From Trichobilharzia regenti (taxonomy: Eukaryota; Platyhelminthes; Trematoda; Strigeidida; Schistosomatidae), in the NCBI GenBank assembly GCA_944472135.2, contig OX235270.1, positions 53,697,267-53,761,266 of the forward strand: a stretch of DNA of 64,000 nucleotides. The letters run 5' to 3'. A program made the translations under genes and the position numbers. Positions 20,665-30,962 of the stretch are shown piece by piece (positions within the stretch are counted from its first letter, which is position 1; each line of letters begins with the position of its first letter). The notes under the pieces were generated by a model that was given only the letters and a program-made list of their open reading frames with translations, had not been told where the DNA came from and searched no databases.

Positions 20665-22668
20665 TTGAACAAGCAATATCTGGAACTTTTTGGAATTGGG
20701 TCAAGTTCAACAATGCCTGGGTCAAAGAAGGGACGGAGTGTCTTGGATGCAAACAGGAAAGTAAGTCATGGTGACTTGTCTGTTACTTGTAACGATGTGT
20801 CTGATGTTAGGCATGACATGGTTGGTGTTACTGTTTCGCCGTTCAGGGATAATAGGAACATCAAACTCCCTAAATTTGAACCACGGTGTTTCGATGGAAA
20901 CCCGGCTGATTGTTTACAATTTGTAAAGGAGTTTGAGATCATGTTGAGTGGTTTTCTATTAACTGATGAAATGAAATTAATGTATTTGATGAGGTATTGC
21001 ACTGGAGATGCTGCAAGAGCTATACAGTGTTGTAAGTTTATGAATCCAAAAGAGGGCTACTACGAGGCTATGAGCATACTACGTCAAAGGTTTGGAAGAC
21101 CTTCGATGATTGTAGGGAAATAATTCGACCCTGTTAAGGGTAATGGTGATCAATTACAGGATGACTCCCAGGCACTCACTGAGTTTTTAGATAATTTGCT
21201 GATTTACAAGAATGGAATGATTTCGATGGATCGCATGAGTGACCTCAACTCGAGTTTTATACTAGAAGTAATAGCAAGACGTCAACCTACTCGACTGCAA
21301 AGGAAGTGGGTGAAGATGAGCTCCCGTATGGAGGAAGAGGATATCGAGCCAAAGTTTGATGATATCCTGAAACTGGTAAATACTGGTGTTGATCAATCTA
21401 TGAGCAAGTTTTCCAGTCTGTTAGATCTCACCCCTAGAATAGAGCAGTGTGAAGGTAAAACGCACTCATTGATGATGAATAAGCCTCAGAGAGGTGGATA
21501 TCGAGAAGACTCCATGATGTCTAGTAATGTATATAGATCTAGTGAGTGTAACAGGATTCGTAGTACATCCTCAACAGATGAGTTACCAGATGCACGACAA
21601 ACACGGTTGTGTTTTACACGTTTGCAAGAGGTGCATACAGAAGTGAACTGTGAACCGGTGAGCAAGTCCAGTGATAAGCTAAATGTAAACTCCAGGCCTG
21701 ACTCCGAATTGTGTGACGATAACGGTGCGGTGAAGAAGTCTGTAGTTGCAACTGGTAAGCCATTGTTGAATAGAGTGTCACAGAATAGAGTTGCTGCTTC
21801 AGAGTGCAGTTCTGACTCCACAAGTTTACAAGGTGTTACTAGTCAGAGTGAAGTTATAAAATCTTCAGGGATTTGTGAGAAAGAACCCAAATCACCTACT
21901 GCAGTTATTAAAGAGTTTGAAAATGATGAAGTTGATGGTAGATTGAGTATTTGTGATAATGATCATGATAGTGCAGATTTGTCTTTGGTTGATCATGATG
22001 AAATGAGGGAAATGCCTACTACTGCTAAGTTGAATAAAGGTTCTGTACAACTACAACGTGAAGTAGAATTGAACGCAGATGCAGTTCCAGAAGGTGCGCA
22101 TAGTTGTGAGACAGTCAGTATAATTGATCAGCGTGTAGCCCACCTATCATCAGATGATAGTGCTAAACCTGAGCTAATAATAAAAGACAGCAGTGGTAGT
22201 AATCTTGCAGTTAGAGAATTTTCTGAAAGCCGAACAAGAACAGCTTCTGTTCAACCGCTAAGTTCATCAACTGGTATCAATCAGTTGTCGTTGGTGTTTT
22301 CATCCACAATGAAACAGACGCCCATCAACTCCAGTATCTTGTGCAATGACTACGATAGTATTGGTGCATTTGAAAAGACGAAAGATATTGGTCAGTTTAG
22401 TGAGGATAAGCCAAGTGTAAACGAGAGAGTAATTGTTAAATTGACTCGCATGAATAAAGGCATTTCTAGTTTCAAGTTACTATTTGAATGTTATTATCTT
22501 TGGTGTAAATTACTCTGTGCCTACGCTTCGTTGACCAGATATGTCGTATGTTTGTTCGTCATCTATATTCTACGATACAATGACAAGAGCGTGTTGCCGT
22601 TGAGATTTGAGGATATAGCTGATAGAAGGAAGTTAGCAAATGAACTCTGCAACGATTTTCCAGCCTAG
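20665..22668 (+). pseudogene. E2+ Gag-like protein with in-frame stop
   Basis: The N-terminal frame (20665-21123) covers the DUF1759-like part and ends at TAA (21121-21123). The same reading frame then continues (listed start 21196) to 22668 through the Ser-rich middle and the hydrophobic tail. At the stop, E3 shares the identical arrangement. E5 has a sense codon there, and E1, E2- and E4 lack 6 bp spanning it. Apart from this stop the frame is open for about 668 codons. The stop could be plain inactivation or a read-through point; nothing in the flanking bases decides it. Confidence 0.75.
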
Positions 22669-23590
22669 GGCGTCAACCTGAGAAGGGTTGTAGGCGTACT
22701 GCTGTAAGTCCTAGAATTCTTCAAAGGGTAGCGCATCAATGAGCAGCCCAACGTGCTCGGTGTGTGATTTTGTACATATGTTCATATTGTATATACTGAA
22801 TTGATATCATCTGTCATCTAGCTGTTGGTAATTCTGTTTGTGTCCGGACGACCTCCACTTGGATCATCAACCTGAGAAGAGTTGTAGGCGTACTGGTGTA
22901 AGTCCTGCGATTCTTCAAAGGAATTCCACCAAGACATGATCCGCGAGGTTATTTGTACTGTTTGTATATATGTGTGGTGTGTCATATCAATTGGTGTTTT
23001 TGGATTCATTGTGTTTACTTGTTGTTTTCGTATCTTGTTGTTATTGCGTAATTTTGTTAAAATTTTCGTCGTGATTATTCCTGAAGTTGTTTCGAGTCTT
23101 CTACATTTGTGAATGAATTGATTGATGTTAAGGACAGCAGATGGGTCGTATACGCCGGGGAGGCTGGGCTATTGCTGAGAATGAAATGCATACGGAGATA
23201 ATTGTTAGCTGCGGTCCGACACGCCGGGGAGAAAGAGTGTAAACGACTGAGACTCGCATACGTCACCGTTACTAGAACTGAGGGAGAATGAGTGACAAGT
23301 GATTGCAGTGGTAATTGGTAGTGAGTAGATAAGGGGATGTGCGTAGAGTATCGTGAGGTGCTGCCATGGTCACTTTGCATTCTGCAAGAGTCATTCTAGC
23401 AAGTGGCGATCGTGTTGCAAGATGTCAAGAGGAGGTCTCTATCTGGAGGCGCAGGTCGTCAGCGATGAGTGAGATTGTGCTGTGGGTATGCTTGTGGTGT
23501 GTTGGCTTTTCTGTTTGTTTTCAATTTCAGCTCTGTCCGAGTGACCCAGGTTCTCGCAATGGCATCCAAGTCAACGTGTATTGGTCTTGA
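22669..23590 (+). other. E2+ conserved 3' non-coding region
   Basis: Includes a 54 bp imperfect direct repeat (22673-22726 and 22867-22920). The last 90 bp (23499-23588) recur at 24632-24725. Confidence 0.7.
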
Positions 23591-23609
23591 TGAAGAATAG
23601 GCTTAATAA

Positions 23610-24090
23610 TAATAATATATATTCTCATTTTTTACATGAGGGACCCCAGTTTATAGGCATCGTCATTTCGATAAATCAGGGATAATAATAACAAGCATAT
23701 TTAGTAAATTTAATATAATAATGTGCATTATTTTCCCTAGCTATGTAGGGTACACCAATTGTATAGACATGCATAAATATTGTTTCAATAATAATAATAT
23801 ATTCCTTCCTCTTTATGCAGGAACATACCTATTGTACAGGCATGGATAAGTTGTTATATTAAATTGCACATGATTTGATGTATAATGGATTTACAGTTTG
23901 GTTGTTCTTTCTCACATTAGAGTCAGTCGGAACAGTCTGCTATAAAGTTTGTTTGTGAAGCACATAAAGAGATATAGAGATATTGTCTTCGCATTAACAA
24001 AAAACCCAGACATCAGATGAATGTAATACAGATATCTGGGAAAAATAAAGCTTGAAGTCAATTCTCCTATATAACATTTTTGTGAACAAC
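23610..24090 (-). repeat. Dispersed repeat R, copy 1
   Basis: Starts with an (AAT)n run, contains the phrase TATTGTCTTCGCATTAACAA, and ends at AATAAAGCTTGAAG. The same block occurs at 34396-34800 with moderate divergence. On the minus strand it would end in (ATT)n, suggesting the 3' part of a LINE or a SINE. Confidence 0.65.
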
Positions 24091-24458
24091 ACCCTTGGCT
24101 TAAAGATTATTGATGTATTATGTTGAGATCAGTGGTATATTTATTCCATTTTTCAGCAGTCTTATCGTAGTTTCACAACAGGAAAGAAATTTGATCGTGG
24201 AGGCAAAAACTGGATAAGGTCATGTTGGGTTGTTTTACTGCATCAAATGGTGCCGAGGTCGATTCCAGAATTCTCCATTTGCGCCAATTGTGTCTGCATG
24301 GCGGACTGTACTCGTAAGTTGAGTAAAATGTTGAAAAACTGTTTGAAAACCAGTTGCTTCTTCATTTCAGATCATGAATACTCATTTACAGCATGTTCGC
24401 CAGCTTCTTCAAATGGTAGAATTGGATCGTTCCTGGAATTTGATTGATTATGAGATAA
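24091..24458 (+). other. Unassigned DNA with exon-like features
   Basis: A TTTTTCAG acceptor-like site at 24160 and a second TTCATTTCAG at 24370 flank open stretches, with a GTAAGT donor-like site at 24315. I do not recognise the encoded peptides, and splicing the two pieces does not give a consistent frame. It may be host DNA or interior sequence of a longer element. Confidence 0.25.
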
Positions 24459-24632
24459 AGGGTTTGGGATTAATCATAGCAGTTAGAATACTGTTAAACA
24501 TGCAGAGAAGTACTTTTGATTCAGCAACCGGTGAATTTTTTATTCTTTTCGATCTGGTATCAGAATAACCGCGGACCATTCCATTCAATATGTCGAATAA
24601 GGCATGCAGGAGCAGATCATTACCATCGAATA
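24459..24632 (+). repeat. Segment H, copy 2
   Basis: Inverted relative to 19137-19310. It joins directly to the second E-family 3' end at 24632. Confidence 0.7.
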
Positions 24633-24852
24633 TGTGTTGGCTTTTCTGTTTGTTTTCCATTTCAGCTCTGTCCGAGTGACCCAGGTTCTTGCTATGGCAT
24701 GCAAGTCAACGTGTATTGGTCGTGATGGAAAAAGGGAATAGATCTTATTTAGCCGGGGAGTGTCAATGTAGTTGAAAATTGAACGATCAATTCATGGTTG
24801 TTTGCTCAAACCCAACTGCCATATATTTTCGCGGAGACATCGATACACCAGT
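24632..24852 (+). mobile_element. E-family 3' end with truncated 3' LTR
   Basis: Last part of the 3' region (24632-24743), polypurine tract (GCCGGGGAG, ending 24752), then about 100 bp of LTR beginning TGTCAATG. The LTR is cut at 24852 by the outer end of the E3 LTR in the opposite orientation. Confidence 0.8.
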
Positions 24853-25210
24853 TGTCAATCACGTCTCATAAACCGTCAATGTCCAGCTCTCGCTACGCTC
24901 GGGCCCACGATGTTCCTCGAAGATTTCAGAAACGCTTAGTTATAACGGATGAAAAAACCAAAACACCGATCTGCCGCTTGATATTTATTTATTGTTACAC
25001 CAACATATAAAAAGAATAAGCGAACTAAGGTCTGAAAACAAATATTACAATAATAAATCATTGTATTACTTCTGACGATGTTTCACTCTTCTTTCTGAAC
25101 AGCGACCGATGAGACGATGACTGTCGTTTTGATGCCTCCGCGAAAATTGGGGAAGTTGGTTTTAAGCAAACAACCATGAATCGATCGTTCAATCTTCAAC
25201 TCCATTGACA
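24853..25210 (-). repeat. E3 3' LTR
   Basis: 358 bp, plus-strand ends TGTCAATC...CATTGACA, with the polypurine tract next to its inner edge. Confidence 0.85.
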
Positions 25211-26169
25211 TTCCCCGGCAATAAAGGGATCCATCCCTTTTTTCCTTCACGACCAATGCACGTTGACTTGGATGCCATTGCGAGAACCTGGGTCACACGG
25301 TCAGAGCTGAAATGGGAAACAAACAGAAAAGCCAACACACCACAGGCATACCCACAGCACAATCTCACACATCAATGACGAACTACGCCTCCAGTTAAAG
25401 GCATCCTCTTGACATCTTGCAACACGATCGCCACTTGCTAGAATGACTCTTGCAGAATGCAAAGTGACCATGGTAGCACCTCACGATACTCTACGCACAT
25501 CCCCTTATCTACTCACTACCAATTACCACTGCAATCACTTGTCACTCATTCTCCCTCAGTTCTAGTAACGGTGACGTATGCGAGTCTCAGTCGTTTACAC
25601 TCTTTCTCCCCGGCGTGTCGGACCGCAGCTAACAATTATCTCCGTATGCATTTCATTCTCAGCAATAGCCTAGCCTCCCCGGCGTATACGACCCATCTGC
25701 TGTCTTTAACATCAATCAATTCATTCACAAATGTAGAAGACTCGAAACAACTTCAGGAATAATCACGACGAAAATTTTAACAAAATTACGCAATAACAAC
25801 AAGATACGAAAACAACAAGTAAACACAATGAATCCAAAAAACACCAATTGATATGACACACCACACATATATACAAACAGTACAAATAACCTCGCGGATC
25901 ATGTCTTGGTGGAATTCCTTTGAAGAATCGCAGGACTTACACCAGTACACCTACAACTCTTCTCAGGTTGATGATCCAAGTGGAAGTCGTCCGGACACAA
26001 ACAGAATTACCAACAGCTAGATGACAGATGATATCAATTCAGTATATACAATATGAACATATGTACAAAATCACACACCGAGCACGTTGGGCTGCTCATT
26101 GATGCGCTACCCTTTGAAGAATTCTAGGACTTACAGCAGTACGCCTACAACCCTTCTCAGGTTGACGCC

Positions 26170-28212
26170 CTAGGCTGGAAAATCGTTGCAGAGTTCATTT
26201 GCTAACTTCCTTCTATCAGCTATATCCTCAAATCTCAACGGCAACACGCTCTTGTCATTGTATCGTAGAATATAGATGACGAACAAACACACGACATATC
26301 TGGTCAACGAAGCGTAGGCACAGAGTAATTTACACCAAAGATAATAACATTCAAATAGTAACTTGAAACTAGAAATGCCTTTATTCGTGCAAGTCAATTT
26401 AACAATTACTCTCTCCTTTACACTTGGCTTATCCACACTAAACTGACCAATATCTTTCGTCTTTTCAAACGCACCAATACTATCGTAGTCATTGCACAAG
26501 ATACTTGAGTTGATGGGCATCTGTTTCATTGTGGATGAAAACACCAACGATGACTGAGTGACACAAGGTGATGAAGTTAGCGGTGGATCAGAAGCTGTTG
26601 TTGCTCGCTTTTCAGAAATTTTTCTACCTGCAAGACCACCACCACTGCTGTCTTTTACTATCAGCTCAGGTTTAACACTAGCATCTGATGATAGGTGGGC
26701 TTCACTCTGATGAATTACACTGACGGTTTGACAAGTATGCATGCCTTCTGCAACTGCATTCAATTCTACTTCACGTTCAAGTTGTACAGAAGGTTTATTT
26801 AACTCAGCAGTAGTAGGCATTCCCTCCATTTCATCATGATCAACCAGAGACAAATCTGCACTATCATGATCATTATCACAAATACTCAATCTACCATCAA
26901 CTTCATCATTTTCAAACTCTTTAATAACTGCAGTAGGTGATTTGGGTTCTTTCTCACAAATCCCTGAAGATTTTATAACTTCACTCTGACTAGTAACACC
27001 TTGTAAACTTGTGGAGTCAGAACTGCACTCTGAAGCAGCAACTCTATTCTGTGACACTCTATTCAACAATGGCTTACCAGTTGCAACTACAGACTTCTTC
27101 ACCGCACCGTTATCGTCACACAATTCGGAGTCAGGCCTGGAGTTTACATTTAGCTTATCACTGGACTTGCTCACCGGTTCACAGTTCACTTCTGTATGCA
27201 CCTCTTGCAAACGTGTAAAACACAACCGTGTTTGTCGTGCATCTGGTAACTCATCTGTTGAGGATGTACTACGAATCCTGTTACACTCACTAGATCTATA
27301 TACATTACTAGACATCATGGAGTCTTCTCGATATCCACCTCTCTGAGGCTTATTCATCACCAATGAGTGCGTTTTACCTTCAGACTGCTCTATTCTAGGG
27401 GTGAGATCTAACAGACTGGAAAACTTGCTCATAGATTGATTAACACCAGTATTTACCAGTTTCAGGATATCATCAAATTTTGGCTCGATATCCTCTTCCT
27501 CCATACGGGAGCTCATCTTCACCCACTTCCTTTGCAGTCGAGTAGGTTGACGTCTTGCTATTACTTCTAGTATAAAACTCGAGTTGAGGTCACTCGTGCG
27601 ATTCATCGAAATCATTCCATTCTTGTAAATTAGCAAATTATCCAAAAACTCAGTGAGTGCCTGGGAGTCATCCTGTAATTGATCACCATTACCCTTAACA
27701 GGGTCGAATTATTTCCCTACAATCATCGAAGGTCTTCCAAACCTTTGACTTAATATGCTCATAGCCTCGTAGTAGCCCTCTTTTGGATTCATAAACTTAC
27801 AACACTGTATAGCTCTTGCAGCATCTCCAGCGCAATATCTCATCAAATACATGCACTTCAATTCATCATTTAATAAAAAACCACTCAACATGATCTCAAA
27901 CTCCTTCACAAATTGTAAATAATCAGCCGGGTTTCCATCGAAACACCGTGGTTCAAATTTAGGGAGTTTGATGTTCCTATTATCCCTGAACGGCGAAACA
28001 ATAACATCAACCATGTCATGCTTAACATCAGACACATCGTTACAATTAACAGACAAGTCACCATGACTTACTTTCCTGTTTGCATCCAAGACACTCCGTC
28101 CCTTCTTTGACCCAGGCATTGTTGAACTTGACCCAATTCCAAAAAGTTCCAGATATTGCTTGTTCAAAGAGGACTTGACCGGGACCAGGAAAGATGAACG
28201 GCGACTATCCAA
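26170..28212 (-). pseudogene. E3 Gag-like protein with in-frame stop
   Basis: N-terminal frame 28212-27709, stop at 27711-27709, and continuation in the same frame to 26170. It keeps the DUF1759-like region and the hydrophobic tail. Between about 26540 and 26840 the protein differs strongly from E1 and E2+ (for example ELNKPSVQLEREVELN and SGGGLAGRKISEKRATT), while both sides are almost identical. This indicates a recombined segment. Confidence 0.75.
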
Positions 28213-28262
28213 ACTTTCACCAACTGTTTGAATCCGCCAGATCTGTTTCTATCGTCAGAAAC

Positions 28263-28614
28263 TGTCAACCAAGTCTCATAAACCGTTAATGCCCAGCTCT
28301 TGCTACGCTCGGACCCACGCTGTTCTTAGAAGATTTCTCAGAAACGCTTAGTTATAACGGACGCAAAAACCAAAACACCGATCTGCCGTTTGATATTTCT
28401 GTATTGTTACACCAACATATAAAAGGAATAAGCGAACTAAGCAAACTAAGGTAAAAAAAAAAAAAAAAAAAAATTCTGACGATGTTTCAATCTTCTTTCT
28501 GAACAGCGACCGATGAGACGATGACTGCCGTATTGATGCTTCCGCGAAAATCGAGGAAGTTGATTTTGAGCAAACAACCATCAATTGATCGTTCAATCTT
28601 CAACTCCATTGACA
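28263..28614 (-). repeat. E3 5' LTR with poly(A) run
   Basis: 352 bp. A run of 21 A at 28453-28473 replaces the roughly 40 bp found here in other copies. This could be a replication slip, a filled repair or an assembly flaw. Confidence 0.8.
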
Positions 28615-28706
28615 ACCTCTCTGAGGCCTACTCGTCATCAATGATTGCATTTTGCTCTCAGACTGCTCTATTCTAGGAGTGAGATGTAATAGACTGGCGA
28701 ACTTGC

Positions 28707-29438
28707 TCATAGATTGATTGACGCTATTTTTTCCAGTTTCAGGATATCATCAAATTTTGGCTCGATACCCCCATCCTCCATACGGGAGCTCATCTTCACC
28801 CACTTCCTTTGCAGTCGAGTAGGTTGACGTCTTGCTATTACTTCTAGTATAAAACTCGAGTTGAGGTCACTCATGCGATTCATCGAAATCATTCCATTCT
28901 TGTAAATTAGCAAATTATCTAAAAACTCAGTGAGTGCCTGGGAGTCATCCTGTAATTGATCACCATTACCCTTAACAGGGTAATTATCTACAATCACCGA
29001 AGGTCTTCCAAACCTTTGACTTAATATGCTCATAGCCTCGTAGTAGCCCTCTTTTGGATTCATAAACTTACAACACTGTATAGCTCTTGCAGCATCTCCA
29101 GCGCAATATCTCATCAAATACATGCACTTCAATTCATCATTTAATAAAAAACCACTCAACATGATCTCAAACTCCTTCACAAATTGTAAATAATCAGCCG
29201 GGTTTCCATCGAAACACCGTGGTTCAAATTTAGGGAGTTTGATGTTCCTATTATCCCTGAACGGCGAAACAATAACATCAACCATGTCATGCTTAACATC
29301 AGACACATCGTTACAATTAACAGACAAGTCACTATGACTTACTTTCCTGTTTGCATCCAAGACACTCCGTCCCTTCTTTGACCCAGGCATTGTTGAACTT
29401 GACCCAATTCCAAAAAGTTCCAGATATTGCTTGTTCAA
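28707..29438 (-). pseudogene. E4 Gag-like protein, truncated
   Basis: 243 codons with the complete DUF1759-like region and the short (IVDNYPVKG) form. A small deletion near 28730 shifts the frame. Gag-related sequence continues to 28620 and then meets E3. Confidence 0.75.
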
Positions 29439-29535
29439 AGAGGACTTGACCGGGACCAGGGAAGATGAACGTTATCTATTCAAACTGTCACCGACGGTCG
29501 AAAACCGTCGAAAAACTGACTTCACAGTCAGAAAC

Positions 29536-29906
29536 TGTCAGTCACGTCTCGTAAACCGTTAATGCTCACCTCTTGTTGCACTCGGGCTCAGGCTGTTCCT
29601 TCAAGGTTCCCAGGAACGCTTAGTAATAACGCACGCAAAAACCAAATCACCGATTGGCTACTGAAGAATTCTTTATTGTTACACCAAAATACAGCCAAAT
29701 TTAAAATTGAGCTTTAATTAATGTCTATGAACAAATATTACAATAATGAATCACAATATTAATTCTGACGGTTTTCTCCTGTCTTCTTTCTGAACAGCGG
29801 CTGATGAGACGATGACTGGTGTATCGATGTCTCCGCGAAAATATGTGGCAGTTGGGTTTGAGCAAACAACCATGAATTGATCGTTCAGTCTTTAACTACA
29901 TTGACA
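29536..29906 (-). repeat. E4 5' LTR
   Basis: 371 bp, most similar to the LTR at 11057-11426. Plus-strand ends TGTCAGTC...CATTGACA. Confidence 0.85.
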
Positions 29907-30749
29907 GCAGTACATTCTGGTACATTAATGAGTATTACACAATTCGATCTAATAACCGTGGGCTTGCGCTCGGTCCTCGCACATTTGTGATCTCCTTTAA
30001 GACCGTTTTGTTTCGTCTGGTGCGACTGGGGATTTTTGTGTCTCAGTGCCGTGGCCAGTATTACTGTCAGACGATAGGGGTCTTTTTCCAACGACCGAAA
30101 CCCGTGGTGCTCCAGCCTCTGTGTCTGGAGCGGTTATGTCAAGAGTTACAAGTTTAACCGGTGAGGATTTTGGTATCCCCGGTTTACGTGCGTCTGTACT
30201 ATTTTCCAAATTGGTGGGGGTCGAACATTTCACACTTTTTCCCAGCTACTTTTCCGCCAACTTAATTTTCAGAGGACGACTCGAGGCTACATCAGGACGG
30301 CAACTCGGGCATATGTACCAGAACCATTGGCATGAGTTCTTACGCATAAAGTCATAATATGCTTTTGGTACCCCATTGTCGCATCTGCAATGCACCCATC
30401 GCTTGCAAGTTACATTCGAAAGCAGAGTCTGCTTGTTCGACAACAGAAGCCCAGACCTTGCAGTCGTCTGCCTTCTTGGGAGCGTTCTTGTCGCCTTGCG
30501 ACGTCGTGAACGTTTCTTTTCGGCCTTCCTGTTTGTTTCATGGCCTACCACGGCGATGGGTGTTATGAAGTTCTCAATTCGTGCAATTTTCCCACTCGGC
30601 TCTGCTAACCTAGTCGTGTTAACAGGGATGGAGCCACATCCACTTGGTTGACTTTGCACAGCTTCACTGTAGGACTGTGGCGACATGGGTAATCTGTACG
30701 AGCAGGGAATATTTGCCCTGGTCTTCAAGACCGGTATGCGTGAGTCCAT
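29907..30749 (-). pseudogene. LINE ORF1 with PHD-like zinc finger
   Basis: Frame 30749-30246 with one TAG, then continuing in frame past 29997 to the E4 LTR at 29906. The middle carries a basic RSRRRKATRTLPRR cluster, then a finger of the form C-x-x-W-x-H-x-x-C ... W-x-x-x-C-x-x-C (KRWVHCRCDNGVPKAYYDF, then WYICPSCR), which matches the PHD-like finger of several CR1-type ORF1 proteins. The last part before the break (SNCVILINVPECTA) resembles the first strand of the ORF1 RRM-like domain seen at 1-1316. ORF1 proteins bind element RNA. The E4 insertion and the nonsense codon make this a dead copy. Confidence 0.6.
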
Positions 30750-30962
30750 CAGCTTCCCCTGTTTCCCAGTTTGGCTGAAGCCCTGGTGACTACGGAGTAT
30801 GATGACTCATTACTTATTTTCGGGTGATAATCTATTGTCATTTTACTCCTAAATTAATACTGGTGATTAAATAATAAGAGACTGTTATTTTGTCCAATAG
30901 ACTTACAGCAAAAGACAATAGAGAGCACAGAAAAGAAGGATAAGGTATTCAAGTAAAAGCTG

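Larger units (their letters stand above)
20407..23590 (+). mobile_element. E2+: E-family element, 5' LTR truncated
   Basis: It begins with the last 161 bp of an LTR (20407-20567), abutting the outer end of the E2- LTR, so the two elements diverge. Then come a B-type leader with two hairpins (20572-20587 and 20593-20611), gag in two frames, and the conserved 3' region. The copy stops matching near 23588 and a different repeat follows. A second 3' end of the same family begins at 24632. Confidence 0.8.
24853..28614 (-). mobile_element. E3: E-family element with both LTRs
   Basis: 3,762 bp: 5' LTR 28614-28263, A-type leader, gag 28212-26170 with one in-frame stop, 3' region, purine tract and 3' LTR 25210-24853. 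The five bases outside the ends differ (CCAGT and ACCTC), and the two flanks come from different elements (an LTR in plus orientation and the gag of E4). It therefore did not reach its present context by a simple insertion. Confidence 0.85.
28615..29906 (-). mobile_element. E4: 5' part of an E-family element
   Basis: 5' LTR 29906-29536 (371 bp), B-type leader with the same two hairpins as E2+ (29460-29535), and gag 29438 to about 28620, cut by the E3 LTR. It sits inside a LINE ORF1: the reading frame of that protein stops exactly at 29907. Confidence 0.8.

Noticed and set aside
24247..24568. Two-exon host gene
   Set aside because: Splice-like signals are present but joining the two pieces does not keep any long frame, and no family is recognisable.
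19137..24632. Large perfect palindrome or hairpin chromosome end
   Set aside because: Arms are only partly homologous (truncated gag and segment H), spacing differs, and sequence continues normally on both sides.
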